64,000 bases of DNA, taken from positions 248,001-312,000 of the forward strand of contig NZ_PXNN01000011.1 in assembly GCF_003007685.1 (NCBI RefSeq). Reading direction: 5' to 3'. Source of the DNA: Marinobacter halophilus. Its GTDB lineage: Bacteria > Pseudomonadota > Gammaproteobacteria > Pseudomonadales > Oleiphilaceae. Below the pieces are notes generated by a model. That model was given only the letters and a program-made list of their open reading frames with translations, was not told the origin of the DNA and made no database searches. Position 1 is the stretch's first letter. Each line of letters starts with the position of its first letter. Positions 56,076-64,000 of the stretch are shown in pieces. Made by a program: the position numbers and the translations under genes.

Positions 56076-56987
56076 ATGATCAGGTATTACCTCGCGCTCG
56101 TTCTTGCCTTCGCCATGGTCGGTAACATCCACGCCCAGCAACGAGAATTGGGGCCGGATAAAGAGTTGACTCCCGAAGATGTCGAGGAAAGCATCAGAAC
56201 CCTGGAAAAGCCCATGTACACCCCGTTTGTGGAGCTGTACCTGCTGGACGAGACCAAGGCCATCCGCAAGGAAATGCAGGACACCCGCGCAGAGCTGATT
56301 GAAAAGGTTGTCGAGAAAGAACTGTCTGTGGCGGACAAAACCATGTCTTACGCCGCCGACACCGTTACCTACTTCTTTTACCTGATTGCCGCTGCCACCT
56401 CTATTCTCGTGGTTATCGGCTGGAACTCCATCCGCGACATGCGCAACCAGCTCACCACCCTGGCGGAAAAACGCGTTAACGAACTGGTAGTAGAATATGA
56501 AACCCGGTTGAAGTTCATCGAAGAACAGTTGCAGCTGAAATCCGAGATTATCCACCAGAACCAGGTCGACATTGAACGCACCAACGAGGTGCACGGGCTC
56601 TGGTTAAAAGCAAGCCAGGAAACATCACATCAGAACAAGATCACCGCCTATGACCAGATTCTCGACCTGCGCCCAGACGATGTCGAAGCACTCAGCTACA
56701 AGGCCGACGCGGTTCTGGAAATACGCGAACCCCTGTGGGCCATCAGTCTGTGTCAGCGAGCGCTGAAGCTGGCACCGGAAAACGGCCATGCTCTTTACCA
56801 GCTGGCCTGCGCCTACGCAGAGATCGGTCGCTGGGAAGATGCCACCAACACATTGGCCAAAGCCCTCGAAATCTCTGAGGCCTACCGCGACGATGCGTCT
56901 GTTGACCCAAGTTTCAAACAGCTGCAGGATCACGAGAGCTTCAGGAATCTCGTCTTTACTGACCAGGACGACAGTACGGACGCCTAG
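56076..56987 (+). CDS. Membrane-anchored TPR protein of unknown function
   Basis: A 303-residue protein. An N-terminal signal peptide (MIRYYLALVLAFAMVGNIHA) leads to a Glu/Lys-rich segment, a transmembrane helix at about 105-125 ('TVTYFFYLIAAATSILVVIG'), a coiled coil (about 130-185) and two or three TPR repeats ('ALKLAPENGHALYQLACAYA', 'RWEDATNTLAKALEIS'). The TPRs would be cytoplasmic if the signal is cleaved. I start at ATG 56076; the frame is open 35 codons upstream. It could scaffold a membrane complex. No enzyme motif is visible. Confidence 0.8.
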   Translation: MIRYYLALVLAFAMVGNIHAQQRELGPDKELTPEDVEESIRTLEKPMYTPFVELYLLDETKAIRKEMQDTRAELIEKVVEKELSVADKTMSYAADTVTYFFYLIAAATSILVVIGWNSIRDMRNQLTTLAEKRVNELVVEYETRLKFIEEQLQLKSEIIHQNQVDIERTNEVHGLWLKASQETSHQNKITAYDQILDLRPDDVEALSYKADAVLEIREPLWAISLCQRALKLAPENGHALYQLACAYAEIGRWEDATNTLAKALEISEAYRDDASVDPSFKQLQDHESFRNLVFTDQDDSTDA

Positions 56988-57065
56988 CATCACAGAGACC
57001 GGCACAATCCTTGCTGGCTTAACCACGAGCAGCAATTTTGTGTTCCGGAGCCACTCTGGCCTGAT

Positions 57066-57080
57066 CTGCTTGACAAGCAG
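57066..57080. promoter_or_regulatory. Inverted repeat upstream of livK
   Basis: CTGCTTG-A-CAAGCAG is a perfect 7-base dyad, 69 bases before the livK ATG. It contains TTGACA, which could be a -35. No good -10 is placed 17 bases later, so the operator role is tentative. Confidence 0.35.
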
Positions 57081-57148
57081 TAGGCTGTGGTGTTTGTTTA
57101 AGTCTCTGAGAACATAACAATAACCCTGACCTGAACAGGAATGACACG

Positions 57149-58261
57149 ATGAAAACGTCCGTAAAGAAACTCGCTACTGCAGTCGGCGCGTCCGTTGCCC
57201 TGATGGCGGCCGGCCAGGCCGCCGCTGAAATTCGCATTGGCATTGCCGGCCCGATGACCGGCCCTGTTGCCCAGTATGGTGACATGCAGTTCTCTGGCGC
57301 CCGCATGGCCATTGAGCGAATCAACGCCGACGGCGGCGTGATGGGCGAACAGCTCGTGGGCATTGAAGTGGACGACGTGTGCGACCCCAAACAGGCCGTC
57401 ACCGTGGCCAACCGATTGGTGAACGAGGGCGTCCAATACGTAGTTGGCCATCTGTGCTCCAGCTCCACCCAACCTGCGTCCGACATCTATGAAGACGAAG
57501 GCATCTTGATGATCACTCCGGCATCCACCAGCCCGGAAATCACCCAGCGCGGTTATGAGCTGTTATTCCGCACCATCGGTCTGGACAGCATGCAGGGGCC
57601 GGTGGCCGGCAATTTCATCGTCAGCCAGAACCCGAACCGGGTGGCCGTCATTCATGACAAGCAGCAGTATGGTGAAGGCATCGCCACCGCCGTGCGCGAT
57701 ACACTGCGTGATGCCGGCGTTGACGTGGCCATGTTCGAAGGCATTACTGCCGGCGACAAGGACTTCTCGTCACTGGTCACCAAGATCAAACAAGCCAACG
57801 TCGATTTCGTTTACTACGGTGGTTACCACCCGGAGCTGGGCCTGATTCTGCGCCAGGCGCGCCAGGGTGACGTATCGTCCAAGTTCATGGGCCCGGAAGG
57901 GGTTGGCAACAAAGACATCAACACCATCGCCGGTGAAGCCGCCGAGGGCCTGCTGGTTACTCTGCCACCGAGCTTTGACGAAAAAGAGGAAAACCAGGAT
58001 CTGGTCGCCGCCTTTGCCGCCAAGGGTGAAGACACCTCCGGCCCGTTCGTACTGACCTCTTACGCGGCCGTTCAGCTGATTGCCGACGGCATTGAGCAGG
58101 CCGGCTCTAAAGACCCGTTTGAAGTGGCCAAAGCCCTGCGGGCCGGAACCTTCGAAACACCCATCGGCACCGTTCAGTTTGACCAGGCCGGGGACATGGA
58201 GTCCTTCGAATTTGTGGTCTACGAATGGCATACAGACGGCAGCAAAACTCCAGTAAACTGA
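57149..58261 (+). CDS. livK: LivK, branched-chain amino acid periplasmic binding protein
   Basis: A 370-residue SBP with a signal peptide (to about 'AAGQAAA') and the LIVBP fold: 'IRIGIAGPMTGPVAQYGDMQ', 'VVGHLCSSSTQPASDIYEDE', 'GKDFSSLVTKIK'-like and 'DFVYYGGYHPELGLILRQAR'. It binds Leu/Ile/Val or related acids in the periplasm. First gene of livKHMGF; a terminator after it would reduce permease expression relative to the binding protein. Confidence 0.94.
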   Translation: MKTSVKKLATAVGASVALMAAGQAAAEIRIGIAGPMTGPVAQYGDMQFSGARMAIERINADGGVMGEQLVGIEVDDVCDPKQAVTVANRLVNEGVQYVVGHLCSSSTQPASDIYEDEGILMITPASTSPEITQRGYELLFRTIGLDSMQGPVAGNFIVSQNPNRVAVIHDKQQYGEGIATAVRDTLRDAGVDVAMFEGITAGDKDFSSLVTKIKQANVDFVYYGGYHPELGLILRQARQGDVSSKFMGPEGVGNKDINTIAGEAAEGLLVTLPPSFDEKEENQDLVAAFAAKGEDTSGPFVLTSYAAVQLIADGIEQAGSKDPFEVAKALRAGTFETPIGTVQFDQAGDMESFEFVVYEWHTDGSKTPVN

Positions 58262-58292
58262 GCCAAAATCGTTAACAAACGGTAAACATGAG

Positions 58293-58330
58293 AACACCTT
58301 CCTGCCGCAACCCGGAGGGAAGGTGTTTTT
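58293..58330 (+). terminator. Terminator/attenuator after livK
   Basis: AACACCTTCC and GGAAGGTGTT form a 10-bp stem with a 15-base loop, followed by TTT. It lies 31 bases after livK and 91 bases before livH. It probably ends most transcripts and lets some read through into the permeases. Confidence 0.8.
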
Positions 58331-58421
58331 CTGGGCTTCTGCTGTTCCGCTTTGCTACCCGCCGGACACCGCGGCAAGGGTACGAGGAGTGCGGACACCA
58401 GGCATTCGGAGTTCCACACTG

Positions 58422-59345
58422 ATGCAAGACCTCCTCTATTTTTCACAGCAGCTCATTAACGGGCTGACGATCGGCAGTACCTATGCTCTGATCGCCATCG
58501 GTTACACCATGGTTTACGGCATCATCGGCATGATCAATTTCGCTCATGGTGAGATCTACATGATTGGCGCCTATACGGCACTGATCGCCATTACTGGACT
58601 GGCCACCCTGGGTATTGCCTGGCTACCGCTGATCCTGATCGTCGCACTGCTCTGTGCCATCATTGTCTCCAGTTCTATGGGTTGGGCGGTGGAGCGGGTG
58701 GCGTACCGGCCGGTACGCGGCCGGCATCGGCTTATCCCACTGATTTCCGCCATTGGCATGTCGATATTTCTGCAAAATTATGTCCACCTGGCCCAGGGTT
58801 CTCGCAACATCGGCTTTCCGGCGTTGATCGATGGAAGTTTTCGGTTTGGCAGTGGCGAAGGCTTTCAGATGTCTATCTCTTACATGCAGATCACCATCTT
58901 CATCACCACGTTAATCTGTATGACGGTGCTTTCGTTATTTATCTCACGCTCGCGCATCGGCCGTGCGTGTCGGGCCGTGTCTCAAGATCTGGGCATGGCC
59001 AACCTGCTCGGCATCGATACTAACCGCATTATTTCCGCAACTTTTGTCATTGGCGCTGCCTTGGCGGCCGTCGCGGGGCTGTTGCTGGGCATGTACTACG
59101 GCTCGGTTGACCCGCTGTTCGGCTTTATCGCCGGCCTCAAGGCCTTCACCGCAGCGGTGCTTGGCGGCATCGGCAGTATTCCCGGCGCCATGCTTGGCGG
59201 CCTGATTTTGGGAGTCGCGGAAAGCATGACTTCCGGCTATCTGAGCGGCGAGTACAAAGATGTAGTGGCGTTCAGCCTGCTGATCCTGATCCTGCTGTTC
59301 AAACCAACCGGACTGCTTGGCAAACCGGAGGTTGAGAAGATCTGA
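58422..59345 (+). CDS. livH: LivH, branched-chain amino acid ABC permease
   Basis: A 307-residue permease with about eight membrane segments and the family features '[20 protein letters not shown]', '[20 protein letters not shown]' and the EAA-like loop '[20 protein letters not shown]'. I start at ATG 58422; upstream in-frame codons overlap the attenuator. Stop and start overlap by 1 base with livM. Confidence 0.95.
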   Translation: MQDLLYFSQQLINGLTIGSTYALIAIGYTMVYGIIGMINFAHGEIYMIGAYTALIAITGLATLGIAWLPLILIVALLCAIIVSSSMGWAVERVAYRPVRGRHRLIPLISAIGMSIFLQNYVHLAQGSRNIGFPALIDGSFRFGSGEGFQMSISYMQITIFITTLICMTVLSLFISRSRIGRACRAVSQDLGMANLLGIDTNRIISATFVIGAALAAVAGLLLGMYYGSVDPLFGFIAGLKAFTAAVLGGIGSIPGAMLGGLILGVAESMTSGYLSGEYKDVVAFSLLILILLFKPTGLLGKPEVEKI

Positions 59346-60616
59346 TGGCAGCACATAATGTTAAACACGCCTTGTTCTGTGCAGTGGTCACGCTGGTGGT
59401 CGCCTACCCCATCCTCGGTCTCAACCTGGTGGCGCAGGGCACCCGCGTTGGTCTGGAAGGGGCGGATGCCAGCACCATTATCATCATTTTTCTGGCCTCG
59501 GTGGCGGTATTTGCTTTCCAGCTTTACCGTGACACCATCATGGCAAGCTTGAGCAAAGCACCCAGGCTGAACCCCCTGGCGGGGCGGGAGCCAATGCCTC
59601 AGGCCAGAAGGGTCAAACTGGAATCCTGGGTACTGACCGGCATCATTGTCTTGGCCCTGTTCTGGCCGTTCTTCGTATCCCGCGGCTCGGTTGACCTGGC
59701 CACTCTGGTGTTAATCTACGTGATGCTGGCACTCGGCCTGAACGTGGTGGTTGGTCTGGCCGGCCTGCTGGACCTGGGCTACGTCGCCTTCTACGCAGTG
59801 GGCGCGTACACCTTCGCGTTGCTGTCCCAGTACATGGGCATCTCATTCTGGATGGCACTGCCGCTGGGCGCCCTGTTCGCAGCCCTGTTCGGGCTAGTAC
59901 TCGGCTTCCCGGTACTGCGATTGCGAGGCGATTATCTGGCCATCGTCACCCTCGGCTTCGGCGAAATTATCCGCATCCTGCTGAACAACTGGACTGCGGT
60001 CACGGGTGGTCCTAACGGTATCGGCGGCATACCGGAACCCACCCTGTTCGGCATGGAGTTTGGCCGCAGGGTGAAGGAAGAAGGCAACACCTCCTTCCAC
60101 GACACCTTCGGCATTGCGTACAGTGGTGAGCACAAGGTGATTTTCCTGTATCTGATTGCCCTGGTGCTCGCCGTCATTACCGCTCTGGTAATTCGCCGCC
60201 TGATGCGCATGCCCGTTGGCCGTGCCTGGGAAGCCCTGCGGGAGGATGAAATTGCCGCCCGCTCACTGGGCTTGAGCCGCACCGCCGTCAAACTGTCAGC
60301 GTTCACCATCGGCGCCTTCTTTGCCGGTTTTGCCGGAACTGTGTTTGCCTCCAAGCAGGGTTTTATCAGCCCCGAGTCTTTTGTGTTCCTTGAGTCGGCC
60401 ATCATCCTGGCCATTGTGGTGCTGGGGGGGATGGGCTCACAGCTTGGTGTGATCCTGGCTGCCATTGCCGTCACCATTCTGCCCGAGCTGGCCCGTGAGT
60501 TTTCTGACTACCGCATGCTGGTGTTCGGTGCTGCGATGGTGCTGATGATGGTTTGGCGACCGCAGGGCCTGATGCCCATGCGCCGAACTCACATTGAACT
60601 CAAAAGGCAGGAGTGA
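59345..60616 (+). CDS. livM: LivM, branched-chain amino acid ABC permease
   Basis: A 423-residue permease, long as expected for LivM with extra N-terminal helices (about residues 1-70). The core has '[20 protein letters not shown]', '[20 protein letters not shown]' and the EAA loop '[20 protein letters not shown]'. Overlaps livH by 1 base and reaches livG, so the set is co-translated. Confidence 0.95.
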   Translation: MAAHNVKHALFCAVVTLVVAYPILGLNLVAQGTRVGLEGADASTIIIIFLASVAVFAFQLYRDTIMASLSKAPRLNPLAGREPMPQARRVKLESWVLTGIIVLALFWPFFVSRGSVDLATLVLIYVMLALGLNVVVGLAGLLDLGYVAFYAVGAYTFALLSQYMGISFWMALPLGALFAALFGLVLGFPVLRLRGDYLAIVTLGFGEIIRILLNNWTAVTGGPNGIGGIPEPTLFGMEFGRRVKEEGNTSFHDTFGIAYSGEHKVIFLYLIALVLAVITALVIRRLMRMPVGRAWEALREDEIAARSLGLSRTAVKLSAFTIGAFFAGFAGTVFASKQGFISPESFVFLESAIILAIVVLGGMGSQLGVILAAIAVTILPELAREFSDYRMLVFGAAMVLMMVWRPQGLMPMRRTHIELKRQE

Positions 60617-60621
60617 CAGAC

Positions 60622-61377
60622 ATGTTAGACGTTCAGAATCTGTCCATGCGCTTCGGCGGCCTGCTGGCAGTAGACCAGGTAAGCCTGGATATTCAGGAGC
60701 ATGAGATTGTTTCCGTCATCGGCCCGAACGGTGCCGGAAAAACCACCGTGTTCAACTGCCTCAGCGGTTTTTATAAGCCGACCGGAGGCAAAATTTTGTT
60801 TGAAGGCCGGGAGGTACAAGGCAAACCGGATTACAAAATCTCCCGACTGGGCATGGTGCGTACCTTCCAGCACGTACGCCTGTTCAATCAGATGAGCGTG
60901 GTTGAAAATCTGCTGGTGGCCCAACACCGGCACCTGAACACCAATCTTTTGGCCGGCCTGATCAAAACCCCGAATTACCGGGAACGAGAAAAAAAGTCAC
61001 TGGACCGGGCTGCCTACTGGCTGGACCGCGTCGGCCTGCTCGAACTGGCCAACCGCGACGCCGGCAACCTGGCCTACGGCCAGCAGCGACGCCTGGAAAT
61101 TGCACGCTGCATGGTGACTGAACCCAAACTGCTGATGCTGGACGAACCGGCCGCAGGCCTGAACCCGGCGGAAACCAAAGAGCTCAACCAACTGATTGTC
61201 AGCCTGAAAGAGGACTACAACGTTTCCGTGCTGCTGATCGAGCACGATATGAGCCTGGTGATGGACATTTCTGACCGGATTACCGTGATCAACCAGGGCC
61301 GGCCGCTGGCCAGCGGCACCCCGAGCGAAGTCCGCCAGAACGACGACGTGATCAAAGCTTACCTGGGCGAGGCCTGA
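60622..61377 (+). CDS. livG: LivG, branched-chain amino acid ABC ATPase 1
   Basis: A 251-residue ATPase. Walker A is GPNGAGKTT, the signature is 'LAYGQQRRLEIARCM' (LivG-type, without LSGGQ), and Walker B is 'LLMLDEPAAGLNP'. I start at ATG 60622, with AGGAG 8 bases upstream. The GTG at 60613 overlaps that AGGAG and the livM stop. Confidence 0.95.
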   Translation: MLDVQNLSMRFGGLLAVDQVSLDIQEHEIVSVIGPNGAGKTTVFNCLSGFYKPTGGKILFEGREVQGKPDYKISRLGMVRTFQHVRLFNQMSVVENLLVAQHRHLNTNLLAGLIKTPNYREREKKSLDRAAYWLDRVGLLELANRDAGNLAYGQQRRLEIARCMVTEPKLLMLDEPAAGLNPAETKELNQLIVSLKEDYNVSVLLIEHDMSLVMDISDRITVINQGRPLASGTPSEVRQNDDVIKAYLGEA

Positions 61378-61386
61378 GGACAAACC

Positions 61387-62088
61387 ATGCTAGTACTGGA
61401 AGACGTTCACACTCACTACGGCAAAATCGAGGCGCTGCACGGGGTTTCCGTTGAAGTTAAGCAAGGTGAGATTGTGTCTCTGATTGGCGCCAATGGCGCC
61501 GGCAAAACCACTTTGCTGATGACGGTCTGCGGCAACCCCCAGGCCAGCTCCGGGCGCATCATCCTGGAAGGTAAAGACATCACCAACGAAGCCACTTCCA
61601 ACATCATGCGCTCGGGCATTGCCATTGTGCCGGAAGGCCGGCGAGTATTCTCCGGCCTGACCGTTGAAGAAAACCTGCACATGGGCGGGTTCTTCAACAC
61701 CAAAGCCGAGATCCGCAAAAGTCTGGACCACGTGTACGAGCTGTTCCCCCGCCTGAAAGAACGGGAACACCAGCGTGCCGGCACCATGTCTGGTGGCGAG
61801 CAACAAATGCTCGCCATCGGCCGCGCGCTGATGAGCAAACCCAAAATGATCATTCTGGATGAGCCATCACTGGGGCTCGCGCCCATCATCATCCAGCAGA
61901 TTTTCCAGATCATCGGTCACTTGCGGGAAGAAGGCATTACCGTGTTTCTGGTCGAGCAGAACGCCCACCAGGCGCTGAACCTGGCTGACCGGGGCTATGT
62001 ACTGGAGACAGGCCGCATACGACTGCATGACACCGGCAAGAATCTGCTGGCGAACCCGGAAGTGCGGGAGGCGTATCTGGGGAGGTGA
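61387..62088 (+). CDS. livF: LivF, branched-chain amino acid ABC ATPase 2
   Basis: A 233-residue ATPase. Walker A is GANGAGKTT, the signature is 'MSGGEQQMLAIGRAL' and Walker B is 'MIILDEPSLGLAP'. It pairs with LivG. GAGG lies 7 bases before the ATG. Last gene of the operon, followed by a bidirectional terminator. Confidence 0.95.
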   Translation: MLVLEDVHTHYGKIEALHGVSVEVKQGEIVSLIGANGAGKTTLLMTVCGNPQASSGRIILEGKDITNEATSNIMRSGIAIVPEGRRVFSGLTVEENLHMGGFFNTKAEIRKSLDHVYELFPRLKEREHQRAGTMSGGEQQMLAIGRALMSKPKMIILDEPSLGLAPIIIQQIFQIIGHLREEGITVFLVEQNAHQALNLADRGYVLETGRIRLHDTGKNLLANPEVREAYLGR

Positions 62089-62098
62089 TCATTGCCAG

Positions 62099-62147
62099 CC
62101 AACAAAAAAGCCGGAACGGGATAGGCCCGTTCCGGCTTTTTTGTTGG
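62099..62147. terminator. Bidirectional terminator between livF and the small lipoprotein gene
   Basis: A perfect 22-base inverted repeat (arms 62099-62120 and 62126-62147) contains GCCGGAACGGG with A6 and T6 tracts at the base, so both strands end in a T run. Loop ATAGG. It serves both convergent genes. Confidence 0.95.
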
Positions 62148-62162
62148 CTAAATCAAGACGCG

Positions 62163-62606
62163 TTACTTAATGCTCTTGATGGTGCCTTTGTAGCCTTCGA
62201 CCGTTACGTCAATGGTACCGAAGAAGCCGTAGCCTTCTTCTTTAACTGTGTAACGAGGAGCCACGATCACGTCAGCACCAGATTCGGTGATGGCGTTGTA
62301 GGCAGCAGCAGCTTTAACCTTCTCAGTCAGGGAGGCTCCGCCGATCGGCAGGAATGAGGAAGCTGTGCCGTTCACACCGTAAGAAATACCATCCGCATAC
62401 TCACTTTCTGCGCCCAGAGTCAAAAGACCGAACAACTGAGTTACGGAAGACTTGCCGGTGATTTTTTCACCAATTTCGATGTCCGCCTTGATGTCGGTAG
62501 TTACACCACCGGTCAACGGCAAGGAAGGTGCACTGGTATTCAGTGAACTACAGCCAGACAGCGCGCCAGCCAGGACCAGGCCAGATGCAATAAGAACTTT
62601 TTTCAT
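62163..62606 (-). CDS. Small lipoprotein of unknown function
   Basis: A 147-residue lipoprotein. Signal with lipobox 'GALSGC' (Cys about 19), then a Ser/Thr-rich linker. A compact domain follows with 'YNAITESGADVIVAPRYTVK' and 'YGFFGTIDVTVEGYKGTIKS', alternating helix and strands. I do not recognise a named family. GGAG lies 8 bases before the ATG. It is convergent with livF. Confidence 0.85.
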   Translation of the reverse strand: MKKVLIASGLVLAGALSGCSSLNTSAPSLPLTGGVTTDIKADIEIGEKITGKSSVTQLFGLLTLGAESEYADGISYGVNGTASSFLPIGGASLTEKVKAAAAYNAITESGADVIVAPRYTVKEEGYGFFGTIDVTVEGYKGTIKSIK

Positions 62607-62826
62607 AATGATGTCTCCATGTGTTTTTTAAAGCCTTCTTGGCCAACACACTATACGGAACAGGGCTATATATAACAATACCGCATAATCGATTACTTTT
62701 TAGACTATTTGGTTGTAAAACAACCATCCAGCAGTGGCGCGTTATGACTAACTTGTGTTATTAAAATATCGTCTATACTCAAATGAGCGGTCTATAGCGC
62801 AGGGCTTTTCCCTTCCGGGCCGCTCT

Positions 62827-62864
62827 CACCTAACCGGTTTAACCGTTCTGACGTTAGGTGTTTT
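62827..62864 (+). other. Leader stem-loop before the DUF3015 gene
   Basis: CACCTAAC and GTTAGGTG form an 8-bp stem enclosing a smaller dyad CGGTT-T-AACCG, followed by TTTT. It lies 37 bases before the DUF3015 start codon. It could act as an attenuator or 5' stabiliser; no ligand motif is seen. Confidence 0.4.
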
Positions 62865-62900
62865 GCGACGCAAGCAAAAAACCACATAAAGGAGTGGATA

Positions 62901-63365
62901 ATGAAAAAACTGATCGCAGGTGCAATTCTTCTTGGCGCATCCTCCATGGCATTCGCACAACCAGGTTGTGGTGTAGGCGCCATGATCTGGAAAGGACAGT
63001 CCGGTATTGCCCCACACGTACTGGCCGCAACCACTAACGGAACCTTCGGCAACCAGACCTTTGGCATGACGACCGGTACTCTCGGCTGTCAGACCAACCA
63101 GTCCGTTCAGTCCATGGCCATGTATATGGACAGCAACATCGATAAAGTAGCCCGAGATATGTCCCGCGGTACTGGCGAGAACCTCGACACTCTGGCCGTT
63201 CTTCTTGGCGTTGGTCAGGCAGATCGTGATTCCTTCCGCAAAGTCCTGCAAGACAACTTCGCCCTAATCTTCCCGAACGCCGATACCACATCTGGCGAGG
63301 CGGTTGATGCTATCGTTTCGCTACTGGAACAGAACGAGTCGCTGAGCAAGTACGTAGCGGCCTGA
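62901..63365 (+). CDS. DUF3015 domain-containing secreted protein
   Basis: A 154-residue protein with a signal peptide (MKKLIAGAILLGASSMAFA) followed by the DUF3015 opening 'QPGCGVGAMIWKGQSG'. 'ISPHVLAATTNGTFGNQTF'-like text is present as 'IAPHVLAATTNGTFGNQTF', then 'GMTTGTLGC'. Two Cys may form a disulfide. Function unknown; periplasmic. AAGGAG precedes the ATG. The DUF4105 gene follows 83 bases later, a pairing seen in related bacteria. Confidence 0.92.
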   Translation: MKKLIAGAILLGASSMAFAQPGCGVGAMIWKGQSGIAPHVLAATTNGTFGNQTFGMTTGTLGCQTNQSVQSMAMYMDSNIDKVARDMSRGTGENLDTLAVLLGVGQADRDSFRKVLQDNFALIFPNADTTSGEAVDAIVSLLEQNESLSKYVAA

Positions 63366-63448
63366 TATCTGTCAATTAATGGATTCCGTAAGCGCCATGG
63401 ATGGCGCGCAATCGCTTCTCCCAATCAAACCGGACGCACACTTTTCCT

Positions 63449-64000
63449 ATGGGCAACCCCTTGCGCACTGGGCAAGCCGCACTCTGGCTTGCATGTTCTC
63501 TCGCAACGCAGGCAGCTATCGCCGCCACACCCGAACAACTCCACAAGCACCCGGTTTGGCTGACGCTCGGTCACTATCATGAAGACACTCTCGGCTCCGG
63601 CCACACTAGCCAGGCGGATGATCCAGCATTTTTCCTGAGCGAGAACGGCAAAACTTCCCCCCGGGACGAACTGGCCGCCACGCTTGAGGCGATACAACAA
63701 CCCGGTGGTGGCGATGACCACGCCAGCTGCCGCTTCCCGGCCCGAGACGCCTGGTTGCGTGAGCAGCTCAATTTACCGAGCACTTCGGCGGACTGCCCGG
63801 CCTATGAAGAATGGTTCGAGGCACTGAACACCGAAAAAGTCACCCTGGTGTTTGCGGCGTCTTACCTGAACAGCCCGTCTTCCATGTTCGGCCACACCTT
63901 TCTGCGGCTCGACCCACCCCAAGACGATACCGAAGCCGATCTGCTGCTAGCCAACACCATTTCCTACGCGGCCGACGCCGCCGAGCACGACAGTGAGCTG
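63449..64000 (+). CDS. DUF4105 domain-containing protein (N-terminal part)
   Basis: The reading frame is open from ATG 63449 to the right edge (184 codons). A signal peptide (about 26 residues, ending 'LATQAAIAA') is followed by 'LHKHPVWLTLGHYHEDT', 'DDPAFFLSENGKTSPRDELA' and 'AASYLNSPSSMFGHTFLRLD', the DUF4105 pattern with its conserved H and N residues. The family is predicted to be an envelope protein of unknown function. An in-frame ATG at 63401 would add 16 residues. Neither start has a good ribosome site, so coupling to the DUF3015 gene is possible. Confidence 0.85.
   Translation, partial: MGNPLRTGQAALWLACSLATQAAIAATPEQLHKHPVWLTLGHYHEDTLGSGHTSQADDPAFFLSENGKTSPRDELAATLEAIQQPGGGDDHASCRFPARDAWLREQLNLPSTSADCPAYEEWFEALNTEKVTLVFAASYLNSPSSMFGHTFLRLDPPQDDTEADLLLANTISYAADAAEHDSEL

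Overview
This 64 kb window looks like chromosome of a marine gammaproteobacterium. Gene content, moderately high GC and several gene neighbourhoods (AsmA family gene-mutY-yggX-tRNA-Phe; two-subunit arginine succinyltransferase; aceE-aceF; a livKHMGF block) point to Marinobacter or a close relative. This assignment comes from family recognition, not a database search. I see no prophage, insertion sequence or CRISPR array. The only RNA gene is one tRNA-Phe.

Layout. 1-4650: start of hisB (runs off the left edge), an SRPBCC protein, an AsmA family gene overlapping mutY, yggX, tRNA-Phe and its terminator. 4659-8831: a catabolic module with a TetR regulator facing an SDR, a ferritin-like di-iron protein and a Baeyer-Villiger monooxygenase. 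8828-12000: a sodium:solute symporter under a TPP riboswitch, a universal stress protein, an orphan ParA ATPase, and a 51-codon ArfA-like gene whose stop codon lies inside a stem-loop. 12115-17760: a penicillin-acylase-type lipoprotein divergent from a membrane AraC regulator, a Bcr/CflA-type exporter and a DUF4124 protein. 17864-22526: glycolate oxidase glcDEF divergent from its regulator glcC.

22529-38290 is an arginine uptake and catabolism region. The basic amino acid ABC transporter (aotPJQM-like) and astE read rightward, and astC-aruF-aruG-astD-astB reads leftward. Between the two halves sits an RND efflux pair with its divergent TetR regulator. Together the genes import arginine and convert it by the succinyltransferase pathway to glutamate, succinate and ammonia.

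38291-55175: a DEDDh exonuclease/GIY-YIG fusion, a porin, an old-yellow-enzyme-type oxidoreductase, pyruvate dehydrogenase aceE-aceF, a KamA family radical SAM protein after a 670-bp AT-rich gap, a large surface lipoprotein, a small HNH protein, CnoX and a second-type (AsrA-like) Lon protease. 55175-64000: two intergenic palindromic elements, an orphan MarR gene with a perfect operator, a TPR membrane protein, the livKHMGF branched-chain amino acid transporter, a small lipoprotein, a DUF3015 protein and the start of a DUF4105 protein.

The least explained items are the stem-loop over the stop codon of the ArfA-like gene, three elaborate intergenic palindromes (25840-25939, 55209-55238, 55266-55372), and the di-iron/BVMO module.
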